The notes under the pieces are model-generated. The model was not told the DNA's origin. It saw nothing but the letters and a program-made list of their open reading frames with translations, and did no database searches. Positions 35,101-43,870 of a stretch of 64,000 nucleotides of DNA are shown here, in pieces. The stretch is from Archangium violaceum (GTDB taxonomy: Bacteria > Myxococcota > Myxococcia > Myxococcales > Myxococcaceae), in assembly GCF_016859125.1 (NCBI RefSeq), contig NZ_CP069338.1, positions 5,457,501-5,521,500 on the forward strand, in the 5' to 3' direction. Both the position numbers and the translations under genes were made by a program. Every line of letters begins with the position of its first letter. Position 1 is the stretch's first letter.

Positions 35101-37618
35101 TGGCGAAGCCGGAAGTCGCCGCGTCGATGTCGCCAGCGAGATAGTGGGATTCCGCGAGCTCCTTCTGGAGTGCGAAGGTCCGCTCGTGCTCCCGTTCCCG
35201 GGCCGCTGGAGGGATGAGCACGCCGCCCGTTCGGAAGAGCTCACAGGCGGTGCGGTACGAGCCCGAGCTCTTCGCCCGGCGTCCCGCTGCCAGGTAGAGG
35301 TCGGCCAGTTCCAGCCGCAGCGAGTCCGAAGTGATGCGCTCCGGCGCGTGGCCCAGGTGCGGCAGGATGGCGAACATCCGCTCGTCGAGCGTCTTCGTGG
35401 CGCGGGCATCCTCGTACAAGCGCAAGCCCACCTCCAGATGCCACGCCGCGCGCTCGTTTTCGGGAATGAGCGAATAGGCGGCCTGCCGGATCCGGTCGTG
35501 CTGGAAGCGGAAGGGGACATCCAGGTCCGTTGATTCCACCGCGCCGCCTTGAGGATCGAGCAGCACGTAGTCCTTGCCGAGCGGGAGCACGAATCTGTGC
35601 TCGATGGCGGTCCAGAGAATACGCGCCGTCTCCCCGGCCGTGGTTCCGTGGGCCACCCTGAGATCGCGGAAGCCAAACGTCATGCCCAGGCATGCCGCGA
35701 GCCGGAGCAGTGCGCGGGTCTCCGGAGGCAGCCGATAGCTCTCGGTTGCCCTCAGCGCGGCCATGTCGTCGGGGATCTCCTGGGCCTCCAGGTGGGCGAG
35801 ATCCCACTCCCACTGGTGGCTCCGCATGTCGAAGCGGAGCAGGCCCTGCTCGTACAGGAAGCGGAGGAAGAGCTTGATGGAGAAGGGGTTGCCGCCCGTT
35901 CTCGAGTGGATGAGGCGGGCGAGGTCCAGCTCGCGTCCGGCTTCCGCGGCGATGGCCTCGTGCACCATCCGGGCGACTTCCTCGATGTTGAGTGGCGCCA
36001 GGTGGAGATGCTCCCAAGTGATGCCGGTGGCACGCAGTTCGTCGAGCGCGAGCGTGAGGGGATGCGTCGTGGAGACCTCCGCATCGCGGTAGGCGCCGAC
36101 GAGCAGCAGGTGCCAGGTGGAGGGATCCCTGGCAAGTGTCTGCAGCAGGGTGAGCGTGGCGCTGTCGGTCCATTGCAGGTCATCCAGGAAGAGGGCGAGC
36201 GGGCGTTCGGGAGTCGCGAAGGCCTGGAGTGTCCTCGCGAGCACCATGTTGAGGCGGTTCCTGGATTCGGAGGCGGGGAGGGGGGCGGGCGGAGGTCGGT
36301 CGCCCACCAGCGCGCGGATTTCGGGGACGGCCTCGACGAGGACGGCGGCGTTCGCCCCGAGTACCTCCTGGAGGCGCTCACGCGCGAGGGCTGTCTCCTC
36401 CTCGCCCTCGCCGAGCGTCTGCCGCACCAGGTGTTGCAAGGCCTGACGCACGGCATCGAAGGGCTCGCTGCGCAGGAGCTGGTCACACTTGCCGATGGCC
36501 ATGCGCCCCCGGCTGGCGGCCGTCACCCGATACAACTCGTTGACGAGCGAGGACTTCCCGATGCCCGCCGGGCCGGAGATGAGCAGGAACTGGCCGTGTT
36601 CGGTCGAGGCGCGCGCATACGTCCTGGTCAGCAGGGCGATTTCCGAGCCGCGTCCATGCAGTCCCTGGGGCGTGCGGAACTGGTGGGAATGATCCTCGGT
36701 GCCCAGGGGGAAGGAGCCGGCCGGGTTTCCTTCTCGGAGCTGGCGTTGGCACTCCTTCAGGTCGGCGATGAGCCCCCAGACGCTCTGGTAGCGCTCCTCC
36801 GGGGCCTTCGCCAGCAGCTTGAGGACGATGGCCGCGAGGCACTCTGGCACCTCGGGGACGAGGTCTCGCGGTGAGCGCGGTGCCAGGGCCACGTGCGCGT
36901 GGAGCAGCTCCAGGGGCGTGTTCGTGGTGAAGACGCGGCGGTCGGTGAGCAGCTCGAAGAAGGTGGCGCCCAGGGCGTAGAGGTCCGCGCGGTAGTCCAC
37001 GCCCCGGTTCATGCGTCCGGTCTGCTCGGGCGCCATATAGGCCAGCGTGCCCGTCAGGTGTGTGGGGATCTCGGGGGGAACGACCTCCAGCGACAGGCCC
37101 ACCGCGAGGGAGAAGTCGGTGAGCTTCAGCACCCCGGTGGTGGGGTTGACGATGATGTTCTGGGGCTTGATGTCCTTGTGGATGACGCCGTGGTGGTGGA
37201 TGTGCCCCAGCGCCGCGCTGATGCGCACGGCGAAGTCGAGGAAGGTGGTCACGTCCAGGGGACCGCGCTCGTCCAGCAACTGGCGCAGGGAAATGCCACC
37301 GAAGTCCTCCAGGACGAGCGCCGCCCGGTCGGGGAACTCCTCCAGGCCGAGCACCCGGACGATGCCCTCTCCCTCGACGCGGCGGGCGACGGCGTACTCG
37401 CGGCGCAGCTCGAGGGTGCGGCGCCGGTCGAGATAGTCGCTGGTGGTCAGCTTGAGGATGACCGGACACTGGTCGCTGAGCCGGGTGGCCCGGAAGAGCG
37501 TCGAACGATGGCTGGCATGGAGCTGCTGATGAAGGGTGTACCCCGCCCGGTGTGCCACGGCTTCTCCTTCGTGCTCCAACCTCTGCCCATTCGCTGGGGG
37601 GCCAGCTGAATGTGGCAT
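32147..37618 (-). CDS. Ser/Thr kinase - AAA ATPase - GAF - histidine kinase fusion
   Basis: 1823 residues. A protein kinase domain (about 25-300) has K56, HKDIKPQN (147-154, D149) and DFS in place of DFG (168-170). An ATPase/STAND-like module has P-loop GPAGIGKSS (349-357) and a Walker B LALFLDDLQW. A long helical, TPR-like region spans about 720-1330. A GAF domain follows (about 1345-1520), then a coiled coil, and a HisKA domain with H1579 in AHELKNPLNF. The HATPase domain has N-box LNLLDNACYA and GTGLGLSLSH. This is the known 'trifunctional' architecture of large signalling kinases in myxobacteria and cyanobacteria. No response regulator partner is adjacent. Ribosome site before the ATG is weak, so the exact start is uncertain. 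Confidence 0.93.
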   Translation of the reverse strand: MPHSAGPPANGQRLEHEGEAVAHRAGYTLHQQLHASHRSTLFRATRLSDQCPVILKLTTSDYLDRRRTLELRREYAVARRVEGEGIVRVLGLEEFPDRAALVLEDFGGISLRQLLDERGPLDVTTFLDFAVRISAALGHIHHHGVIHKDIKPQNIIVNPTTGVLKLTDFSLAVGLSLEVVPPEIPTHLTGTLAYMAPEQTGRMNRGVDYRADLYALGATFFELLTDRRVFTTNTPLELLHAHVALAPRSPRDLVPEVPECLAAIVLKLLAKAPEERYQSVWGLIADLKECQRQLREGNPAGSFPLGTEDHSHQFRTPQGLHGRGSEIALLTRTYARASTEHGQFLLISGPAGIGKSSLVNELYRVTAASRGRMAIGKCDQLLRSEPFDAVRQALQHLVRQTLGEGEEETALARERLQEVLGANAAVLVEAVPEIRALVGDRPPPAPLPASESRNRLNMVLARTLQAFATPERPLALFLDDLQWTDSATLTLLQTLARDPSTWHLLLVGAYRDAEVSTTHPLTLALDELRATGITWEHLHLAPLNIEEVARMVHEAIAAEAGRELDLARLIHSRTGGNPFSIKLFLRFLYEQGLLRFDMRSHQWEWDLAHLEAQEIPDDMAALRATESYRLPPETRALLRLAACLGMTFGFRDLRVAHGTTAGETARILWTAIEHRFVLPLGKDYVLLDPQGGAVESTDLDVPFRFQHDRIRQAAYSLIPENERAAWHLEVGLRLYEDARATKTLDERMFAILPHLGHAPERITSDSLRLELADLYLAAGRRAKSSGSYRTACELFRTGGVLIPPAAREREHERTFALQKELAESHYLAGDIDAATSGFATLLAQVRTPLQRANVLCLQATLSTLGDRHAESLEYALEGLRLLGIDIPTTPDDATLVRELRTVKEALARRDTAELLALPRMSDPSAQLASELMGTIAISAYYASQKLLVLLTLQQIRLSLEHGNNRFLPYGYTSFGFVVSTLLDDPVVGRRVGLLGVELATQFKDPMQYARTLCIQAGFIDHWTQSARVGISQLAEAYKILLESGDWKYAGDCFTLLSWRRLALGDPLLELLAENQKFINSLSTQKDPDNHYMHWAFRQTLLLLTGAQDVPQQAIQLSHLQWPAAKAFVAMVLLEQHYLLRQPSQAMTLAEEGTPLMRAAPGVFLLTTHAFYHALSAASVYPGASESRKQELLAVMEQQRAYLEKCAHRAPENFSPYHLLVRAELARVTGQHIEAHTLYEQAIAAARASGFTSVEAIACEQAFRFQADLSRLPLAAAYLVESLNAYERWGAAGKVHLLVAEQSHLLQTYTGTLGAWEHKLQRAGSPAARPLGGEYPEFQSGPDLSSTESLNEALDVSSVMKASQTISSELHFPQLAANLIDILMKSTGAQRGVLVLQREDDFFVEATGEVGSGSGPLDSAQRLAHSDALCQTVAAFVLQTGSPLLIDDASAQEPYRDEPYIARRNVRSVLCAPILHRRQVLGLFYLENNLIAGAFNSNRLRVLGMLSAQAAISLENAGLYRKLAESNRTLEHRVQERTEQLHQKNAELQRALESLKAMQAQIITQEKLASLGSLTAGIAHELKNPLNFVKNFSELSLELLPELSEAVNRARATSKREELDALMNELKQNISKVSEHEQRASGIINGMLRHARNNRGEPQPTSINQLVEETLRLVQQGLRARNPPRHVTVDISFDEAVPQLRLVPEDLRRVILNLLDNACYAAQEKARRPEMVEPPRLKVSTRWTGSEVEIRVRDNGQGVPASLRDKLFTPFFTTKPAGEGTGLGLSLSHDIIVALGGKLRVESEEGHYTEFTVVLPGKLARPSA

Positions 37619-37791
37619 GACCCGTTCGTCGCGGCAAAGCCTCGCATGCTCCCTGCCCGGCCGCTGTGACGGACGTCACAGCCCGGGAGAATCACGTGGT
37701 CTCACGCGCTCGCCCCGGCATGACGGCTCGGCGGATGTCCGGCCCTCGGCCCAGGTGCGCCTGTCCGTGTATGGGGCGCTCCGAGGACACC

Positions 37792-38708
37792 TCAGGCCAG
37801 CGCGTTCTCGAGCTGGGCCACGAGCATCAGCATCGCGGTGCGCTCCCCGTCGGCGAGGCGTCCCTTTCCATCGCACCGGCGCAGGAGCCCCTCCGCCGTC
37901 TGGCGAGCCGTGGAGGCCAGGGGCGATACCTGCTCGAGCGTCTGGGTGAGCGCGATGAGGCCGCGCAACGTCGATGCGTCGTCACGAACCCCCGGGAGGA
38001 ATCGGACGCTCGGTTCCGGTCGGGCGCACGCCTCGCGGACGAGCCGCTCCAACCACCGCGCCGTGGCGTGGATCTTGGCGTAGTCGAGCTTGTCCGGCGT
38101 GTCCTCGGGCGTGTCTCGGCCCTGGCCAGCCGGTCCACCAACGCGCCGGTTCCCTCGCTCCGCTCCGCCCCGAGAGCGAACACCGACTGGCGCACCTCGC
38201 CCGGCACCTCGTCGGGTCCCAACGCGTGGCCGACCAGGTCCATGCACACCATCAAGTCGATCGTGTCGAGGGGAACGGTGGGGTGGAGGGCGAAATGCTC
38301 CGAGCCCATGGCCTCCGAGAGGAAGTACGGCGGCTCCTCTCCATCGAAGGCGGCGAAGAGGACGCCTCGATCCCTGGGCGCGTCCTGCCGCAGCGCCCGG
38401 GCCACCTCCAGGAGGATTCCCACGGCCGCCGCGTTGTCGTCCGCGCCGCGGTAGATGCTCCGGCCCGAGTGGCCCACGTGGTCATGGTGGGCCCCGACGA
38501 GCACCCATCACTCCCGGTCGCCCGGCAGCGAAGCGAGCACGTTGGCTCCGGAGCAGCCAGGGACGGGTTGCTCCACGGGCGAGAGTCCTGCCTCCTCGAA
38601 GGACTCCTTCACGAGGGCTCGGGCCGCCAGTCCTCCCGCGCTCCCAGGCGCCCGGCCGGCACATGAGTCCGAACAGAGGCTCTCGATGAAGGACTCGATC
38701 GTCTTCAT
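37792..38708 (-). pseudogene. M28-family zinc aminopeptidase, disrupted
   Basis: The protein can be followed through three pieces. MKTIESFIESLCSDSCAGR starts at 38708. An in-frame TGA at 38508-38510 interrupts it right after LPGDRE. The same frame continues with WVLVGAHHDHVG, RGADDNAAAVG and FAAFDGEEPPYF, the zinc-site motifs of peptidase M28. Near 38115 a frameshift moves the reading into another frame that continues TPEDTPDKLDYAKIHATARW to the stop at 37792. Two independent lesions make a sequencing slip unlikely. The intact product would be about 300 residues without a signal peptide. An unrelated intact M28 gene lies at 48018. Confidence 0.8.
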
Positions 38709-38818
38709 GAGGTGAAAACCTGATGGCCCGGGTGTCCAGCGGCAGGCGGGGTGCCCGGGTGGGGGATCAGACGAATCGCCGCCTGCTTCCCTGAGAGGTT
38801 GAAGATCGAATCAGACCG

Positions 38819-39835
38819 TCAAGGTCTTGCATTCGAGGCGGCGGGCACCGCGAGCTCAATGTAGGGCGGTACGGGTGATTCGCAGGGGTCCGTGCGAAAC
38901 TGCATCATCCGGAACTTGAAGTCGTACGTCACCTCGATGGGCTGGCCCTGCTGCTCCACGGGCGTGAAGCGCATCTTCGACAGGGCACGGAGGATGGCTT
39001 CGTCCATGAAGGGGAGGGACTTGAGCACGCAGCACTCCCGGGGCTCGCCCTCGCGGGTGAGGCGGCACCGGGCGGTGAAGAGGCCCTGGATGCGCGCCTC
39101 GACAGCCTCCCGTGTCCAGGGAGGCATGGCCCCGGAAAGCAGCCTGGGTGGGGTCATGTCCTGCTCGAAAGGTCTGCCAGCCATCCCCTCGCGCTGGGCG
39201 GAGCAGCGGCTCACGTCGATGGGGTGCGTGCGCCGCTCCTCCTCTTCAGGAAGCAGGTAGGCGGCGCGCCAGCCCGCGGGGGTGAGCTGGAATGCCAGCT
39301 CATACTCGCGGGTGACGGTGTCGGGGTGACGCAGGGTCCAGCGCACCAGGGCCGCCATGCGCCGCGTTGGCGTCTGGGGAGCGATCACCTCGGGCGTCAG
39401 CAGGGAGGGGTCCTCCCAGCGGGGTCGGCTCTCCCGGATGGAGGCCGTGGCCCGTTGTCCCTGACGCCACACGCTGACCTGGCACTGGGCGAAGTGGGCC
39501 AGCACCTTGTGAAGGCCGTGGGTGTCGAGCTCCGTGAGCGGTACCCGGGGTGGGTGACGTTGGACGAAGTCGAGGTCCTCCTGCCGGATGAACTCGGAGG
39601 GTGAGGCGGCCTTTGGGAGACGCGAGAGCACCGGCCATGGGAGGAGCTGGTGGCGGCAGAGGAACTCCGCCTTCTGTCGTATCTCCTTCATCGCCCGCTG
39701 CTGCTCCCGTACCTCGTAGGCGGAGGGGCCTGTCGTGCAGACAGGCTCACCGGCATGCACGGTGGACGGAGCGCACACCCCGAGGAGCAAGGACACCAGG
39801 ACGCGCGGGGCTGACCAGGGCAGGGAACGAGGCAT
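38819..39835 (-). CDS. Secreted protein with TonB-C-like domain
   Basis: 338 residues, signal peptide (cleavage near TVHAGE). The C-terminal part from about 230 follows the TonB C-terminal pattern (PF03544): PPRLLSGAMPPWTREA, a middle strand with CRLTREGEPRECCV, then AILRALSKMRFTPVEQQGQP and EVTYDFKFRM. The usual TonB inner-membrane anchor and Pro-rich spacer are missing, so it is a periplasmic or secreted TonB-like protein rather than an energy transducer. The preceding 200 residues match no recognised family. Divergent from the GH31 gene. Confidence 0.7.
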   Translation of the reverse strand: MPRSLPWSAPRVLVSLLLGVCAPSTVHAGEPVCTTGPSAYEVREQQRAMKEIRQKAEFLCRHQLLPWPVLSRLPKAASPSEFIRQEDLDFVQRHPPRVPLTELDTHGLHKVLAHFAQCQVSVWRQGQRATASIRESRPRWEDPSLLTPEVIAPQTPTRRMAALVRWTLRHPDTVTREYELAFQLTPAGWRAAYLLPEEEERRTHPIDVSRCSAQREGMAGRPFEQDMTPPRLLSGAMPPWTREAVEARIQGLFTARCRLTREGEPRECCVLKSLPFMDEAILRALSKMRFTPVEQQGQPIEVTYDFKFRMMQFRTDPCESPVPPYIELAVPAASNARP

Positions 39836-39912
39836 GAGGGACCCGCTGCCAACACTAGCGCAAGAAGAATTGCCGTGCCCGGCGCGTCGGAGCGCATAGG
39901 CTCCACGCCCCC

Positions 39913-42309
39913 ATGAGCTTCGACGACATTTCCATCGAGTCCGCCCGCATCACCTTCTGGGGTTCGCGCACCGCGTTGGAGGTCCGTAGCCCCCTTCCTG
40001 GCGTCCTCCGGCTGCGCCACCTCCCGAGCCTCGGCCACCGGGAGCTCGGTCCTCGCGAGCTGCCGCCCAAGCAGTCCTGGGCCGTCGTGGAGCACCGGGA
40101 GCTGCCACTCTCCTTCCGCCGCGAGGAGGAGGGCCGGGTCGCCGTGGTGGGCACGGAGGAGCTGTCCCTGGAGGTGCGGCTCGCCCAGGGCACCTGGCGC
40201 CTGCTCGACGCCTCCGGCCGGGAAATCACCCGGTGCGAGGGCTTCTCCGGTGAGGCGATGACGGACTACCCCGTGACGCGCTTCCGCTCGAGGATTTCCC
40301 TGCACTCCCCGCCGGACGAGGCCTGGCTGGGCTTCGGCGAGAAGGTCGGGGCGCTCGACAAGCGCGGCATGCACTTCGTCTTCTGGAACACGGACGTGGT
40401 GCCGCACCACCCGGACACGGATCCGCTCTACCAGTCCATTCCCTTCAGCCTCGGCCTGCGGGACGGGGTCGCCTGGGGCTTCTTCCTCGACGAGTCGTGG
40501 CGGATGGAGGTGGACGTGGCGTCCGAGGACCGCTCGCGCGTGCGGTGGGAGTCCACCGGGCCCGAGCTGGACACCTACCTCTTCGCCGGACCCATGCCCG
40601 CGGACGTGGTGCGGCGCTACACCGCCCTCACCGGACGCCCGCCGCTCCCTCCGCTGTGGAGCCTGGGCGCGCAGCAGTCCCGCTGGGGCTACGAGAACGC
40701 GGAGGAGATCCGCTCCGTCATTCACGGCTACCGGACCCGGAAGCTCCCGCTGGACTGCGTGTACCTCGATATCGACTACATGGAGGGCTACAAGGTCTGG
40801 ACGTGGGACCGTACGCGCTACCCGAATCCGGCGGGGCTCGCGAGCGAGGCGGCCTCGCACGGCGTGCGGCTGGTCACCATCATCGACCCCGGGGTGAAGG
40901 CCGAGCCCGGCTACCCCGTCTACGACGAGGCGCTCGCGGGGGACTACCTGGTGCGCAACGATCGGGGCAACGTGCTGCTCGGCGAGGTCTGGCCGAAGCC
41001 CGCCACCTTCCCGGACTTCACGCGCGAGCCGGTGCGCAAGTGGTGGGGCCAGCAGCACCGGGGCTTCGTGGAGGCGGGCATCGCCGGCTTCTGGAACGAC
41101 ATGAACGAGCCGGCCTGCTTCCGCCTCATCAACGGCCAGGAGACCTTCTCCATCATCTCGGCGCCCGCGACGGACATGGGCAAGGTGGAAGGGCCCACGC
41201 TGCCGCACGACGCGCGGCATGGCGACAAGCGCCACCTCGAGGTGCACAACGTGTACGCGCTCGGCATGGCCCGGGCGGCGTTCGAGGGGCTGCGTGAGCT
41301 CGCACCGGAGCGGCGGCCCTTCATCCTGACGCGGGCGGGCTTCGCGGGCATCCAGCGCTACTCCGCGGTGTGGACGGGAGACAACTCCAGCTACTGGTCC
41401 CACCTGGAGCTGTCCATCTCCATGCTGCTGGGCCTGGGGCTGTCCGGCGTCTCCTTCGCGGGCTCGGACGTGCCCGGCTTCATGGGGCGCGCGACCGGGG
41501 AGATGCTCGTGCGCTGGACGCAGCTCGGCGTCTTCTACCCGCTGCTGCGCAACCACTCCGCCAAGGGCACTCCGTTCCAGGAGCCCTGGCGCTTCGGCGA
41601 GCCCTACCTGTCCCTCACCCGCGAGTGGCTCGAGCGGCGCTACCGGCTGCTGCCCACGCTCTACACGCTCATGCACGAGTCCTCGCAGGAGGGCCTGCCC
41701 GCGCTGCGCCCGCTCGTCATGTACGCGCCGGGGGACGCGGAGGCGCTGCGCATGGACGACGCGTTCCTGTTCGGCAAGGACCTGCTCGTGGCCCCCGTGG
41801 TGCGCCAGGCCCGCACGCGGCGGCATGCGTACCTGCCCGAGGGCCGGTGGCTGCCCTTCTCCGACTTCGGGCAGTCGGGAGAGGCCGTCGAGGGACGGCA
41901 GCATGTGCTCGCCGAGGCGCCACTGGGCACGGTGCCCATGTGGCTGCGAGCCGGTGGCGCGCTGGCCCTCACCGAGCCCGCGCTGCACACCACCTCGGCC
42001 AACTGGGCGCGCCTCACCTGGCACATCCACGCGGCGCCCCGGGTGGAGGCACGCCTGTACGAGGACGCGGGCGACGGCTACGGCGCATCGCGGCTCACCC
42101 GGCTGAGCGGTGAATGGGCGGGAGACCGCTTCGTGCTCGAGCGGAGCACGGAGGGCGAGCTGCCCCTGGCTCGCGAGACGGAGACGCTGTGCGTGTACGC
42201 CCTGTCCACGCCACGCGAGGTGCTCGGCGCGCGGGAGTACCGCTTCGAGGACGGCGTGCTCCTGCTGGAGGTGGAGGCGGGGTGGAGCCGGGTGGAGGTC
42301 CGGCTCTAA
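39913..42309 (+). CDS. Glycoside hydrolase family 31 (alpha-glucosidase type)
   Basis: 798 residues. N-terminal beta-sandwich, then a TIM barrel with YLDIDYMEGYKVWTWD, the nucleophile D396 in GFWNDMNEP, and acid/base D490 in WTGDNSSYW, followed by the distal beta domains. GH31 enzymes release terminal alpha-linked glucose or xylose, or transfer it. No signal peptide is visible, so it should act on imported oligosaccharides in the cytoplasm. It is convergent with a sugar-binding protein gene, which suggests shared use of an alpha-glucan-derived sugar (for instance products of the GH87 enzyme nearby). Confidence 0.95.
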   Translation: MSFDDISIESARITFWGSRTALEVRSPLPGVLRLRHLPSLGHRELGPRELPPKQSWAVVEHRELPLSFRREEEGRVAVVGTEELSLEVRLAQGTWRLLDASGREITRCEGFSGEAMTDYPVTRFRSRISLHSPPDEAWLGFGEKVGALDKRGMHFVFWNTDVVPHHPDTDPLYQSIPFSLGLRDGVAWGFFLDESWRMEVDVASEDRSRVRWESTGPELDTYLFAGPMPADVVRRYTALTGRPPLPPLWSLGAQQSRWGYENAEEIRSVIHGYRTRKLPLDCVYLDIDYMEGYKVWTWDRTRYPNPAGLASEAASHGVRLVTIIDPGVKAEPGYPVYDEALAGDYLVRNDRGNVLLGEVWPKPATFPDFTREPVRKWWGQQHRGFVEAGIAGFWNDMNEPACFRLINGQETFSIISAPATDMGKVEGPTLPHDARHGDKRHLEVHNVYALGMARAAFEGLRELAPERRPFILTRAGFAGIQRYSAVWTGDNSSYWSHLELSISMLLGLGLSGVSFAGSDVPGFMGRATGEMLVRWTQLGVFYPLLRNHSAKGTPFQEPWRFGEPYLSLTREWLERRYRLLPTLYTLMHESSQEGLPALRPLVMYAPGDAEALRMDDAFLFGKDLLVAPVVRQARTRRHAYLPEGRWLPFSDFGQSGEAVEGRQHVLAEAPLGTVPMWLRAGGALALTEPALHTTSANWARLTWHIHAAPRVEARLYEDAGDGYGASRLTRLSGEWAGDRFVLERSTEGELPLARETETLCVYALSTPREVLGAREYRFEDGVLLLEVEAGWSRVEVRL

Positions 42310-42329
42310 TCCTCCTCAGGGCAGATACT

Positions 42330-42350
42330 CCCTCTCCCGAAGGGAGAGGG
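42330..42350. terminator. Bidirectional hairpin between GH31 and sugar-binding protein genes
   Basis: Perfect 9-bp arms CCCTCTCCC and GGGAGAGGG around GAA, 20 bp beyond the GH31 stop and 57 bp beyond the end of the convergent gene. Similar palindromes are common dispersed intergenic elements in GC-rich genomes, so it may be a repeat as well as a terminator. Confidence 0.55.
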
Positions 42351-42406
42351 GAAATGGCCGCGGTTGTCAGCTCCTGTTCCCAGGACCCGGTGCTACCTGC
42401 TGCCTG

Positions 42407-43675
<1,269 letters not shown>

Positions 43676-43814
43676 TTGGATTTGCCTCCTAGGGGGGTAG
43701 GGCGCAACGTGCGGAAGCATCCCTGACTTCCGGGTCAATTCCAACAGAATCGGTGTCAGGCGTCCGTCCCGGTGGTGCTCGTTTGATGCCGTGCGTCATC
43801 GCGCCAGAATGAAA

Positions 43815-43845
43815 GAGGCTGCCCACCAGGAGGGTAGGCAGCCTC
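43815..43845 (-). terminator. Intrinsic terminator of the GH87 gene
   Basis: Arms GAGGCTGCC and GGCAGCCTC (9 bp, perfect) with a 13-nt loop, 26 bp beyond the GH87 stop on the minus strand, followed in that direction by CTTTC. The weak T-run lowers certainty. Confidence 0.6.
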
Positions 43846-43870
43846 GCGCGGAAGAACCGGAGGGTTCGGC

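Noticed and set aside
42330-42350. Palindrome as a mobile repeat (REP-like) element
   Set aside because: Only one copy is seen in the window, so it is listed as a terminator-type hairpin.
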